Assembly: GCA_942493235.1 (NCBI GenBank)
Contig: OW818676.1
Span: 1,550,001 to 1,614,000, forward strand
Direction of reading: 5' to 3'
DNA: 64,000 nucleotides
From: ENR-C587 sp942493235
GTDB taxonomy: Bacteria; Bacteroidota; Ignavibacteria; Kapaibacteriales; UBA2268
Positions 34,708-43,617 of this stretch are shown in pieces; the first letter of the stretch is position 1, and every line of letters starts with the position of its first letter. The notes below the pieces were generated by a model. That model made no database searches. It saw nothing but the letters and a program-made list of their open reading frames with translations, and had not been told where the DNA came from. The position numbers and the translations under genes are program-made.

Positions 34708-37164
34708 CTAAATATAGTTTTCAATAAGCTTTGGAAACTCTCTTAGTTTTGTATTTATATGTGCAATATCAAATAAATTAGCTGAATCTAACAACTCTTT
34801 GCCATACTCTTCTATTTTAGTTAAATTATTTTCTATTCCAATGTCAATGAGCTTATTAGAAAAGCTTTTCAATTTTTCTTGTGGTTTTCTTGTTTGAAGA
34901 GCAGACCATTCCATCATAATTTCATTATTTAATCGCTCTAGTACCAGACTGTCTATTTGGTAAGTTTGTGTATCATTATGCTTGTTAAGTTGTTTGTCAG
35001 TTTCAACATTTTGGGAAATTTTATATTTCAAATGTTTTTTCAACTCTTTGATTAGGTTTGCTTTACTTACCGGTTTGATTAAATACCCACTAATGAAATT
35101 TTTCATTGATAAACTTTTTTCAGATTCTAAGTAAGAGGCTGTCAGAACAACTATAGGTATGTGAGTTAATAGTTCGTTATGCTTAATCTTTCTCGAGGCT
35201 TCATAGCCATCCATTATAGGCATTCTTATATCCATTAGTATAATGTCCGGCATTTCTTTTTCTGTTAGAGTGATTGCACTTAAACCATTATCGGCTTCTA
35301 TTATATTAAAATTAAATTCATCAAAGTAGCCCTTAATCAAATCTCTGTTACTCTGTCTATCATCAACAATAAGTATCTTTGAGGGCATAAATTCAATATC
35401 TTCAACAATAGCATTTTCAGTTTCCTTATCAATTCTTTTATCCAAACATTTATTTACATCTTTAAAAATAACAGTAAATTTACTACCGTGTTCAGGCTTA
35501 CTTTCAAGTTCAATTTTACCGTTCATTAAAGAGGTTAATTTGGATGAAATTGATAAGCCTAATCCAGTACCACCATATTTACGAGTATCTTGCATCTCCT
35601 GTTGCTGAAATACATTAAATATTTTATCTTGAGATTCCAAAGGAATGCCAATGCCGGTGTCTTCAACAGAAATAGACAATGTACCTTGTAGCTCCGAATC
35701 AGGCAAATATGAAACTGTGATTTTTACATATCCAAAATCGGTAAATTTAAAAGCATTGCCTACCAAATTCATAATTACCTGTTTTACTCTTAACTCGTCT
35801 AAATAAATTTGGCTTGGTAGCTTTTCCGCAAAATCAATAATAAGCTCTAATCCCTTTTCTTGAAATTTTAAAGAAAATATATATTTTATTTCTGATATCA
35901 CCTGCTTAATATCAATAATTTCATTATTAATCTCAAACATACCGGCTTCGATTTTTGTAATATCGAGTATGTCATTAATTAAAGTATGCAATGCTTTACC
36001 ACTTGTTTGAATAGCTTTTAAATAGTTTTTTGCTTTAGGGTCCGTAACCAATTCACTTAATAATTCTGAAAAACCGAGTACTGCGTTCATAGGAGTACGT
36101 ATTTCGTGTGACATATTAGCTAAAAATGTGCTTTTTGCCTTATTAGCTTTTTCAGCAGATGATTTAGCTTTAACTAATTCTGCGTTTGCTTCTATAAGTT
36201 GTTTCGTTCTTTCCTTTAACTCATCTTGATATTCCAACTCTTTATTCGCAATCGTTAATTCCTCGGCTCGCTTTTCTTTCTCTTGATTCTGAAAGATAAG
36301 CTCCTTGTTGGCTATAACTAATTCTGCCGCACGTTTTTCTTTCTCTTCTGTTTGATAATCAAGCTCTACATTGGCAATGATTAATTCCGCCGCTCGTTTT
36401 TCTTTCTCTACTGTTTGATAATCGAGCTCTAAATTGGCAATGAGTAATTCTGCCGCTCGCTTCTCTTTCTCTTCAGTTTGATAATCAAGCTCTACATTCG
36501 CAATGAGTAATTCTGCCGCTCGTTGATTTTTTTCTTTGTCTTGAAATACAAGTTCTTTGTTAGCAATTAACAACTCTTCAGCTCGCTTCTCTTTTTCAAC
36601 ATCCCTATATTCAAGTTCCTTATTAGCAATAATGAGTTCTGCCGCACGCTTTTCTTTTTCTTGATTTTGATAGATTAGCTCTTCATTGGCAATAATGAGT
36701 TCAGCTGCACGCTTTTCTTTTTCTTGATTTTGATAGATTAGCTCTTTGTTAGCAATAATGAGTTCTGCGGCACGCTTTTCTTTTTCTTGATTTTGATAGA
36801 TTAGCTCTTCATTAGCAATAATGAGTTCTGCCGCACGCTTTTCTTTCTCTTGATTTTGATAGATTAGCTCTTCATTGGCAATAATCAGTTCGGCGGCACG
36901 CATTTCTTTTTCTTGATTTTGATAGATTAGCTCTTTGTTGGCAATAATCAGTTCGGCGGCTCGCTTTTCTTTTTCTTGATTTTGATAAATAAGCGAACTA
37001 TTAACAATATCTATATTTTTTACTCCAAAATCATTCAAGCCATTGTTTGTTTGATTTTGGAGTGCAATTGCATTTTGATTGACGGTTTTTAAAATTTCGT
37101 TTTCTTTTCTTAGTTCCTGCAATTCCTGCAAAAGCTCTTCTTTCGATTTTTCGATATTACTCAT
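34708..37164 (-). CDS. Hybrid histidine kinase with 21-residue coiled-coil repeats
   Basis: An 818-residue cytoplasmic kinase. After a coiled-coil start, residues 58-309 are twelve tandem 21-residue units of the form LIYQNQEKEKRAAELIIAN (plus two residues), with a decayed thirteenth; these predict a very long helical rod. The HisKA box has H353 (NMSHEIRTPMN), followed by ATPase motifs (NLVGNAFKFT, EDTGIGI, GTGLGLSI) and a receiver domain with D645 (ILMDIRMP) and K697. The last 90 residues are helical and could be a weak HPt-like domain, but no clear phospho-histidine motif is seen. No PAS, GAF or membrane domain is present, so the repeat rod may be the input or oligomerisation part. It is co-oriented with the second hybrid kinase downstream. 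Confidence 0.88.
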   Translation of the reverse strand: MSNIEKSKEELLQELQELRKENEILKTVNQNAIALQNQTNNGLNDFGVKNIDIVNSSLIYQNQEKEKRAAELIIANKELIYQNQEKEMRAAELIIANEELIYQNQEKEKRAAELIIANEELIYQNQEKEKRAAELIIANKELIYQNQEKEKRAAELIIANEELIYQNQEKEKRAAELIIANKELEYRDVEKEKRAEELLIANKELVFQDKEKNQRAAELLIANVELDYQTEEKEKRAAELLIANLELDYQTVEKEKRAAELIIANVELDYQTEEKEKRAAELVIANKELIFQNQEKEKRAEELTIANKELEYQDELKERTKQLIEANAELVKAKSSAEKANKAKSTFLANMSHEIRTPMNAVLGFSELLSELVTDPKAKNYLKAIQTSGKALHTLINDILDITKIEAGMFEINNEIIDIKQVISEIKYIFSLKFQEKGLELIIDFAEKLPSQIYLDELRVKQVIMNLVGNAFKFTDFGYVKITVSYLPDSELQGTLSISVEDTGIGIPLESQDKIFNVFQQQEMQDTRKYGGTGLGLSISSKLTSLMNGKIELESKPEHGSKFTVIFKDVNKCLDKRIDKETENAIVEDIEFMPSKILIVDDRQSNRDLIKGYFDEFNFNIIEADNGLSAITLTEKEMPDIILMDIRMPIMDGYEASRKIKHNELLTHIPIVVLTASYLESEKSLSMKNFISGYLIKPVSKANLIKELKKHLKYKISQNVETDKQLNKHNDTQTYQIDSLVLERLNNEIMMEWSALQTRKPQEKLKSFSNKLIDIGIENNLTKIEEYGKELLDSANLFDIAHINTKLREFPKLIENYI
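36238..36993 (-). repeat. 63-bp tandem repeats encoding coiled-coil units
   Basis: Twelve in-frame 63-base units. The six nearest the gene start (higher coordinates) are almost identical, while those toward HisKA have diverged (LDYQTEEKEKRAAELLIAN forms), suggesting recent expansion at the 5' end of the gene. Confidence 0.85.
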
Positions 37165-38097
37165 AGCAAATTCCTAATTAAATATATAGCTACTCTCAAA
37201 TCAAAATCTTAAATATTTTTTTTCGTCAAACGACAAAACAAGGTATTTACCTACTTGCTTTCTACTCGAATTTTCTCTTATGTTTTTCTATAATTTTTTT
37301 AAAATATTAAGCCCTGTACTGTTATTATTTCGATTTTGGGGCAAATGTAGTAACTCTTGAATCAATTCTTACAATATTTCTATTGTTACATTAACTATTA
37401 TTATATCAATAACGAATATTATGGCATTTTCGTCTAAATCAATTAGTTTTATTGTTATTGAACCATTCTCGAGCTTATTATTTGGCTCTTCGTTGTTTTG
37501 TGTGGGGAAGCAAATATAAGTTTAAAATAGGGAGGTCCTAATAAATAACAAATGATAATGAATGTATCATTATATGATAATAAACTTTGGTATTATATCT
37601 TAACTTAGAGAGATGTTAAATATCAGTCACATTAGGATATACTTTTTCTCTAATTGCCGTAGATATGCAATATCAGACCGATATGGCATAACAAAAAGGG
37701 GGTAGGTGATTTAATTAAAAATCGTTATTTTGAGTGAAGCGAAAAATCGAAATATATCAAATATTGATTTTTGAAATATTATTTGATAAACATCTTTGAT
37801 TTTAAATTTTAACTCCGTCAGGAGTTAAACATCAGTAACATAATGAGATACACCACCACCACTTACTTGTTTTAACAACAAAAAGTGAAGAAAGAGCGTG
37901 GGGACTAAACAATGTTTATTACTAATGTTCAACAGCTAACGCTGTTGTAAGAAAGATTTATTTATTTGCTAACACACACATAATAGCGAAGAACTAAAAT
38001 ATAATTTACTTGAAATTTTGCTTTCTGCGGAAAAATCATTATTTTTATACCTCTATAAATAGTATTTGACAATAAAATAATATAAGGTATGGTAGTA
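37165..38097. other. Long intergenic region with a repeat element
   Basis: More than 900 bases without a credible gene. The distal part (37721-37991) is one copy of the element described next. The proximal part is AT-rich with nothing recognised. Confidence 0.5.
37721..37991. repeat. Long intergenic repeat, left copy
   Basis: It starts ATCGTTATTTTG and ends TTTGCTAAC...ATAGCGAAG (37965-37991). The core (about 37750-37964) includes AACTCCGTCAGGAGTT and a CAACAGC..GCTGTTG hairpin (37930-37947). The same ends recur in the same orientation at 43618 and 43886, but there the core is reverse-complemented. Confidence 0.65.
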
Positions 38098-39072
38098 ATG
38101 AAAAAAAATGTATTTAACTTGATATTTCCATTATTTTTGTTAGTTTTTATGATTTCCTGTAGTGATGATTCAAATTCGCCATCAGAAACTACTTTAGATG
38201 GAGCAACAGCAAACAAGCAAATTGTAAAAAATGCAACATTAGCGACAAGTGGCGGTATCGCAAATGTCTATACCAATATTATTACAAACGAAAGCGAGCG
38301 TATAAGCTTCATGCAGTTATATCTGGAAAATATTCGATTTTTGCAAGATTCGAGCGGATATTTCTTTTGCTACGATACTGATTTTGTTTGTATAGCTCAT
38401 CCAATACTCAAAAATTACATAGGGATAAGCCATATGGAGGATATTGACTCTAAGGGGAAGCATTTCCCTTATGAAATTATGGACAGTCTTAGAGCAAAAG
38501 GGCAGGGCTGGGTGGACTTTAACTGGTATGACCAGACAAATCAGATTGACTTATTGAAGACATCTTATGTTAAAATGCTCGGCAGTACAAACTTTTGGAT
38601 TGGTGCGGGGATTTTTAGCGATTATTTGAAGGGTACTTCAATGACCGAAAATGAAATGAATAGGCAGATGATTAAGCAGATAGTGCATTTCACTGCTAAG
38701 GGGTTCAGTATAATTAAAAATAATTTGATTAGCGACAGCTTGAAATTTATTGAATTTATCAGATGCTATGCCGACGGTGCAAGATTTATGGATGACAATT
38801 CCGGTTACTTTTTTGTTGATGGACTGGACGGATTGAGTGTTGCATTCCCGACAAATAAGGCAACCGAGGGAACAAGCATTTGGGACATGACTGATGCAAA
38901 GGGTAAATACTCGGTCAGAGAAATGACTGAATTAGTTAAAACTAATGGTTCGGGATATATTGAATATTATTATAATAATCCAAATAGCAACCAAGCAGAG
39001 TTAAAAATTGTATATGTCGAGCATATAGAGGGTACTAATTACTTTATAGGTTCGGGATATTATAAAAAATAA
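38098..39072 (+). CDS. Lipoprotein with two tandem Cache-like domains
   Basis: About 324 residues. The lipoprotein signal ends FMISCSDD with the lipidated Cys near residue 21. Two homologous halves follow, each with the single-Cache (sCache_2-like) pattern: DSSGYFFCYDTDFVCIAHP, GWVDFNWYD, FWIGAGIF in the first, and DNSGYFFVDGLDGLSVAFP, GYIEYYYNN, YFIGSGYY in the second. Such domains bind small ligands, usually outside kinases or chemoreceptors. Here there is no signalling domain, so it may be a stand-alone ligand-binding lipoprotein. The start at 38098 is chosen over 38089. A terminator-like hairpin follows, then the CRISPR remnant. Confidence 0.72.
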   Translation: MKKNVFNLIFPLFLLVFMISCSDDSNSPSETTLDGATANKQIVKNATLATSGGIANVYTNIITNESERISFMQLYLENIRFLQDSSGYFFCYDTDFVCIAHPILKNYIGISHMEDIDSKGKHFPYEIMDSLRAKGQGWVDFNWYDQTNQIDLLKTSYVKMLGSTNFWIGAGIFSDYLKGTSMTENEMNRQMIKQIVHFTAKGFSIIKNNLISDSLKFIEFIRCYADGARFMDDNSGYFFVDGLDGLSVAFPTNKATEGTSIWDMTDAKGKYSVREMTELVKTNGSGYIEYYYNNPNSNQAELKIVYVEHIEGTNYFIGSGYYKK

Positions 39073-39093
39073 TTATTAAGTGAACTAAAATTT

Positions 39094-39132
39094 GACCTTC
39101 GGAAGTTCTATGGAGCTAAGGAAGGTCTTTTA
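39094..39132 (+). terminator. Probable terminator after Cache lipoprotein
   Basis: GACCTTC (39094-39100) pairs with GAAGGTC (39121-39127), followed by TTTT. The loop is long, so strength is uncertain. Confidence 0.4.
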
Positions 39133-39150
39133 ATTATAGTTAAAAAGCTT

Positions 39151-39416
39151 TGGTTCATCCCCACGTGTGTGGGGGAATACATATTATCAAGATATAATCA
39201 CTAACATATCGGTGGTTCATCCCCACGTGTGTGGGGAATACTTATCAGCCACCTAATAACTTCAGAAAGATTCTGGTTCATCCCCACGTGTGTGGGGAAT
39301 ACATAATTGGGTTAATACCGGACTTGAGAATTGGTGGTTCATCCCCACGTGTGTGGGGAATACGTAATTATATGGCGTTGTATGGTGGCGTAATCTGGTT
39401 CATCCCCACGTGTGTG
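39151..39416 (-). CRISPR. Type I-E-like CRISPR array remnant, leader side lost
   Basis: There are four complete repeats and one truncated repeat with four spacers. On the plus strand each repeat is TGGTTCATCCCCACGTG followed by TGTGGGGAATAC, 29 bases. Its reverse complement (GTATTCCCCACAC...GGGGATGAACC) is the classic subtype I-E form, so the array is transcribed on the minus strand. Spacers are 32 bases at 39181-39212, 39242-39273, 39303-39334 and 39364-39395. The leftmost repeat (39151-39180) has an extra G, as expected for the leader-distal end. The rightmost repeat (39396-39416) stops after GTGTGTG where an IS4-family element begins. No leader and no cas genes are present in this window, so activity would require Cas proteins elsewhere. 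Confidence 0.95.
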
Positions 39417-40933
39417 TAATGGCACTAAGATAGTATATATACTCAATCATTTGTACTTTTTATATGCCCCTGCTTTCGTTTTTCTTGGGAAATGTCTATT
39501 TGGTCTATACGGAATATTAGATTTACTTATATTCTGTTTCATTTTTACTATTATTGCTTTTTCTACCAGGCGACCAGTGAGAATAGACTCTACCAAGTTT
39601 GTCAGTAAGTAGATTCGTAGTATCTTCATAGAAATACCCAATGATATTTTCGAAGGGGGGAAAATCCGCTGTAGTAGCGGATTTTGACATTATTTCTCTT
39701 ATATAATTATATGCTATCAAAGCTACCATTACCTCCTTGACCGCCATCTCCGGTGTCTTTGCCCTGACTATATTTATATTCATTATTGTCTTGATTTCTC
39801 TTATTGTTATTTCTATATCCCAACGTGTAAAATATTTTAATATTATTAAGTCTTTAGGTATGTTTTTATCTAATATTGTAGTAAATAAAACTAACTTTTT
39901 ACCCTCTACATTCACGTCTTCAAACTCTATTCTACGCAATAATATTGTCTGATCTTCTATATTTAGCTTTTGCATTATCTTCGATTTCTTTTTCTCTGCA
40001 GATAGTTCAACTATCTCGTCATTGTCCGATATTGTGCTTATTACTTTGTAATTCCGCTTACGTTTTCCCGGTACTATTATATCTATCGATTTTTTAATTA
40101 ATTGAATAAATATTGCGTTACAATTATATAGATCATCGGCTAATAATAGACTCCCACTTGGAATATTCTCTATTAAGCTGCTTAAAAGCTCAAGCTCACT
40201 TTTAGTATCCGAATCTAATACAAAATCAGCTATTTTGCCACTTCCTTGATGTACTATTGCACTTAATAAACCACGTGGATAACCATTGGAATCATTTTTT
40301 TCATATTTCTTTACTATTTCCTTAGTATCTTGCATTTGTAGATAAGTACCATCTGTGATATACACTTCTTTGCCATGAAATTTGAGATGCTGAGTAGGTA
40401 AATTTACTTTTACTGATTCATTATATACTTCTCGTATTATTCTTTCTTCTATTCTGTTTCTTGCTTGTGCAAATGCCGATGTACTTGTAGATATAGACTG
40501 TTTCTTGCTCTTTTGTATTTTTAATTCGTGAGAGCTTGGCCTTCCTCTTCGTTTTTCTCTTACTTTCTTTTTGTTTTCTTCTTCTATTAGTTCTATATTG
40601 GTTTTTATTTCTTCATGGCTCTTATTATATATAAATAACGCATTCTTCAGACTCTTGTCTCCGCTTAGATTTGCTTTTATCAATGTCAGCAATGTTATTG
40701 ATGCAGGAAATACTCTATTGCGACTTGTCTTTTCTGTTAATTGCTCTACTAATTCAAAAGGATATTCCTCATTTAATACTGATGACAAATCTGTTTTTAA
40801 TGCCTCGTGTATCAAATGGCTTTTTTGAAGTGATTCATTTAGTTCCATTTTATATTCCTGTTATATTTAAAAACAAATACATACAAATATAACAAATATT
40901 TTTGATATTATATAATTTATCTTAGTGTCATTA
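39417..40933 (-). mobile_element. IS4-family insertion sequence, copy 1
   Basis: The element is 1517 bases with 16-base terminal inverted repeats: TAATGGCACTAAGATA at the left and TATCTTAGTGTCATTA at the right (one mismatch). Its single transposase gene is on the minus strand. The left end cuts a CRISPR repeat. The bases beyond the right end (TTCTCCTTTGG) do not match the left flank (CACGTGTGTG), so there is no target duplication. A possible -7 element (TATATTTG, minus strand) lies at 40891-40884. Copy 2 at 51672 has the same length and ends. Confidence 0.93.
39523..40848 (-). CDS. IS4-family transposase, copy 1
   Basis: A 441-residue DDE transposase. Catalytic motifs are D in YITDGTYLQ, D in LLLADDLYN, and the IS4 YREK signature YFTRWDIEITIREIK (Y-x2-R-x3-E-x6-K exact). 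The length is full, with no frameshift, so it may be active. It differs from copy 2 by about 15 residues, for example VNLPTQ versus VNSPTQ. The stop lies 106 bases before the IS end with no obvious terminator, so transcripts could run into the CRISPR remnant. Confidence 0.93.
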   Translation of the reverse strand: MELNESLQKSHLIHEALKTDLSSVLNEEYPFELVEQLTEKTSRNRVFPASITLLTLIKANLSGDKSLKNALFIYNKSHEEIKTNIELIEEENKKKVREKRRGRPSSHELKIQKSKKQSISTSTSAFAQARNRIEERIIREVYNESVKVNLPTQHLKFHGKEVYITDGTYLQMQDTKEIVKKYEKNDSNGYPRGLLSAIVHQGSGKIADFVLDSDTKSELELLSSLIENIPSGSLLLADDLYNCNAIFIQLIKKSIDIIVPGKRKRNYKVISTISDNDEIVELSAEKKKSKIMQKLNIEDQTILLRRIEFEDVNVEGKKLVLFTTILDKNIPKDLIILKYFTRWDIEITIREIKTIMNINIVRAKTPEMAVKEVMVALIAYNYIREIMSKSATTADFPPFENIIGYFYEDTTNLLTDKLGRVYSHWSPGRKSNNSKNETEYK

Positions 40934-41040
40934 TTCTCCTTTGGAGAAGGGGTCGGGGGTTGAGGTTTCTTTAAACATCTTTCAACCCCAACCAAACCCT
41001 CTCCGAAGGAGAGGGCTTAAAGATTATAAATATATATAAT
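40934..41040. repeat. Hairpin repeat fragment beside IS copy 1
   Basis: CTCCTTTGGAGAAGG, then AACCCCAACCAAACC, then CCCTCTCCGAAGGAGAGGG (41000-41018). These are reverse-orientation pieces of the mosaic repeat seen at 50.4-54.2 kb. They directly abut the right end of the IS. Confidence 0.7.
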
Positions 41041-41048
41041 AGAAAATT

Positions 41049-43493
41049 TTATAATATTGCTTTTAGCACTTTGCTTCTAATTCCTTTAGAAAAACTATAA
41101 TTAATTCTTATAATTACAAATCCTTTTATATTATCTTCTATCTTAATAGAATTGAAGCCTTTGGAGACATCGATAGATGCTTCTGATATTGGCTTACCCA
41201 ATATATCGGAAATATAATATGTAATCGTTCCGCTTTCGTGAGCATATAACTCTATTGATGATTGCCAAGGATAATTATCAACTATTTTTGCAAAGACTTC
41301 ATCAGCATCTTCAATTGCTAATTTCTCTGTTTTAATTGATTTAGTTGATGAATAATCTGACCAGTTCAAGATAATATCACGATAACGAACTCTGTAATAA
41401 TACTCTATATCAGGGGCTAAACATTCAGACAATTTGAGATTATTTAAATCAATATTTTTATTTAAATCTATCGGTAGATAGTCCGGCGAGCCAGCGCCTC
41501 CATAGATATTCTCTTTGCAAATCATAGTATCTAAGGTAACTAAATCAAATTCGGGATATTCAGAGATTATAATTTCCACACAGGATATTGAATCAAAACT
41601 CATCGGGAATTGCAGCTTAACAGTTAATGGCTGTTTAACTGTGCCCTCCGGCTCTACAAATTCAATTTTTGCATTTTTAAGATTCCTAACTTTATATTCA
41701 AAATAATCAATTAGTTCATTTTTTACAAGACGTTGAGCATTACCCATAGAGTATGTATAAGCTTTAAAACTTGAATCCTGCAAGTCGAAATCTATTAACA
41801 CCCAATGATAAACGTCTATCGCTTTTTGTATCTCGGTATAATCTCTCTGATCGGTATATGCTCCCCATCTGTCTAATCCTCCGGCAGCACCGCCGACTAT
41901 AAGAGTATAAGTATTGCCACTGTCTAATAATGCTCCGCGTTCATAGCAGTGTGCATGCCCGCATGATTTAATAACTGATTTTTTGTTTGCTCTCAGCACC
42001 GGGTCTATATAGTTTTCTACCCAATAGCTATTTCCTTCTGGCCAGATTTCGCTATGAGTCGGGTAGTGCATAAAAGACATAATAAATAATGTATTTGAGT
42101 CCGCCTGTTCAAAATTCATATTATTATTAAACCAGTCCAATTGAGAATTTTTTCCGTAAATGGTATTTAGAGCAAACATACTAATTGGACCGCAATTGAA
42201 TTTATAATAGCGGTTGCTGTCCGGTCCGGCAAATTGCATTGTCTTCATGTATTTGTAGTAGTACTCGGACTCTTGCTCATGATTACCGATACATGCCATA
42301 ATCGGGATATTGCATGATAACTTGGAAAATGGCTTAAAATATTCAGTATAATAAGACTCTAAATCATTTCCGTTGCCGACTATGTCTCCACTTAGAAATA
42401 TTAAATTTACTTCTTTATTATACTCATCTCCGTACAGCTCTGTTAGCTTTTCCTTGATGGCACCTGTATTAATATCTAATCTGTTAAAATCGCTTTGGCA
42501 GTCGCTCATCAAAATCATCCTAATATGTCCGTCTTTTTTTGTTTTTTTCGGATAAGTATAAAATGAATTGTTATCAGAGATTAAATCTCCCGAAATGCAC
42601 TTATAAATATATTTTGTATCTGCTTGTAAACCATTCAGGCAAGCAGAATACCAATATGTAGTAGAGTCTTGAATAATAAACTCTGCATCTAAAGTTTGTA
42701 CATTGTTAGGTTCACCGGCTTTATAGTATTCCACCTTAGAAGGGAAATTTCCCGAATACTGCCAGCATACATATATTGAGCTGTCAGTCGGCGATTGCAG
42801 ATAAGCTAATATTTCTTTATATTTAATATGCTCGAATCTACCGAGCTGAGTAACTTCTTCTTGAGTTAATGCTTTATTAAATAACTGAATTTGAGAAATA
42901 TCAATATCGTTATCTTCACCGTTTTCATCTGCAAAAAATAATAAAGTATCTTTATTGAGTCCGAATCGACTATCAATTGATTGAGCCGTACCCTGTAAAA
43001 TCAATTCTCCGTCTAAATAAAAATTAAATTGTTCACCGTTTTTTACACTTATTAGCAATCTATACCACTCATCTATCTTTATGGTTTTAGTAGAATAACC
43101 GGTAGCAGTAATTCCAATTGACATAGAGGGACTGATAAATATCTCTCCGTCGTTAAGATTAGCAATATCCGTCTGATAAAAGCAATAGTACTGTCCAGAA
43201 GCAGGCACTTTAAAATCAAATAGCATAGAATACTCATTAATATCGGTTTCAGTACCGACGGGCATCATACTATGAACACATTTGTAATATGAGCCTTTGG
43301 GAATACTAACATAATCCTTACCAAGAGCGATAGATTGATTAACAGTTCTGGTTCCGATAAGTATCAAATCATTGCCTACATCAGCTTTTTCGTAATTAGT
43401 TGAATTATTAAATGTCCATTTCCCGATAGGTTCGGCAGAATTAAGATTTTGGTATATCAATAGAATCAAAACAGCAAAGTAAAGATTTTTCAT
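41049..43493 (-). CDS. Secreted purple-acid-phosphatase-like metallophosphatase
   Basis: An 814-residue exported enzyme. The signal peptide ends LNSAEP. A LamG/concanavalin-like domain (about 20-210) precedes an Fn3-like purple acid phosphatase N-domain (about 225-315) and a calcineurin-type phosphoesterase domain (about 325-580). Metal-site motifs are MSDCQSD, LSGDIVGNG, CIGNHEQE, FMHYPTHS and SCGHAHCYERG. The C-terminal tail (YYISDILGKPISEASIDV...) resembles a T9SS sorting domain. The likely role is releasing phosphate from organic phosphates at the cell surface. It sits between IS copy 1 and the right copy of the long intergenic repeat. Confidence 0.87.
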   Translation of the reverse strand: MKNLYFAVLILLIYQNLNSAEPIGKWTFNNSTNYEKADVGNDLILIGTRTVNQSIALGKDYVSIPKGSYYKCVHSMMPVGTETDINEYSMLFDFKVPASGQYYCFYQTDIANLNDGEIFISPSMSIGITATGYSTKTIKIDEWYRLLISVKNGEQFNFYLDGELILQGTAQSIDSRFGLNKDTLLFFADENGEDNDIDISQIQLFNKALTQEEVTQLGRFEHIKYKEILAYLQSPTDSSIYVCWQYSGNFPSKVEYYKAGEPNNVQTLDAEFIIQDSTTYWYSACLNGLQADTKYIYKCISGDLISDNNSFYTYPKKTKKDGHIRMILMSDCQSDFNRLDINTGAIKEKLTELYGDEYNKEVNLIFLSGDIVGNGNDLESYYTEYFKPFSKLSCNIPIMACIGNHEQESEYYYKYMKTMQFAGPDSNRYYKFNCGPISMFALNTIYGKNSQLDWFNNNMNFEQADSNTLFIMSFMHYPTHSEIWPEGNSYWVENYIDPVLRANKKSVIKSCGHAHCYERGALLDSGNTYTLIVGGAAGGLDRWGAYTDQRDYTEIQKAIDVYHWVLIDFDLQDSSFKAYTYSMGNAQRLVKNELIDYFEYKVRNLKNAKIEFVEPEGTVKQPLTVKLQFPMSFDSISCVEIIISEYPEFDLVTLDTMICKENIYGGAGSPDYLPIDLNKNIDLNNLKLSECLAPDIEYYYRVRYRDIILNWSDYSSTKSIKTEKLAIEDADEVFAKIVDNYPWQSSIELYAHESGTITYYISDILGKPISEASIDVSKGFNSIKIEDNIKGFVIIRINYSFSKGIRSKVLKAIL

Positions 43494-43617
43494 GTGTTCC
43501 CTTTTCTAAATAAATAATACTAATTTGCATTTATTTGTATTAAATTCCAAATTTATTTAGAAACTGCAAAAATATTTTTATCAATACAAGAACGAAAAAT
43601 AGAAATAATATTGGTTC

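Noticed and set aside
37962..38216. 84-residue minus-strand frame overlapping the Cache lipoprotein start
   Set aside because: It overlaps the signal peptide coding region antisense and starts within a convincing plus-strand gene.
39412..39612. 66-residue plus-strand frame across the CRISPR/IS junction
   Set aside because: It is antisense to the transposase 3' end and recurs at copy 2 only because the IS is repeated.
39664..39686. Inverted repeat ATCCGCTGTAGTAGCGGAT as a terminator or attenuator
   Set aside because: It lies within the transposase coding region in both IS copies, so I treat it as coding sequence.
39094..43493. A cas operon near the CRISPR array
   Set aside because: The neighbours are a Cache lipoprotein, an IS and a phosphatase; none has Cas motifs.
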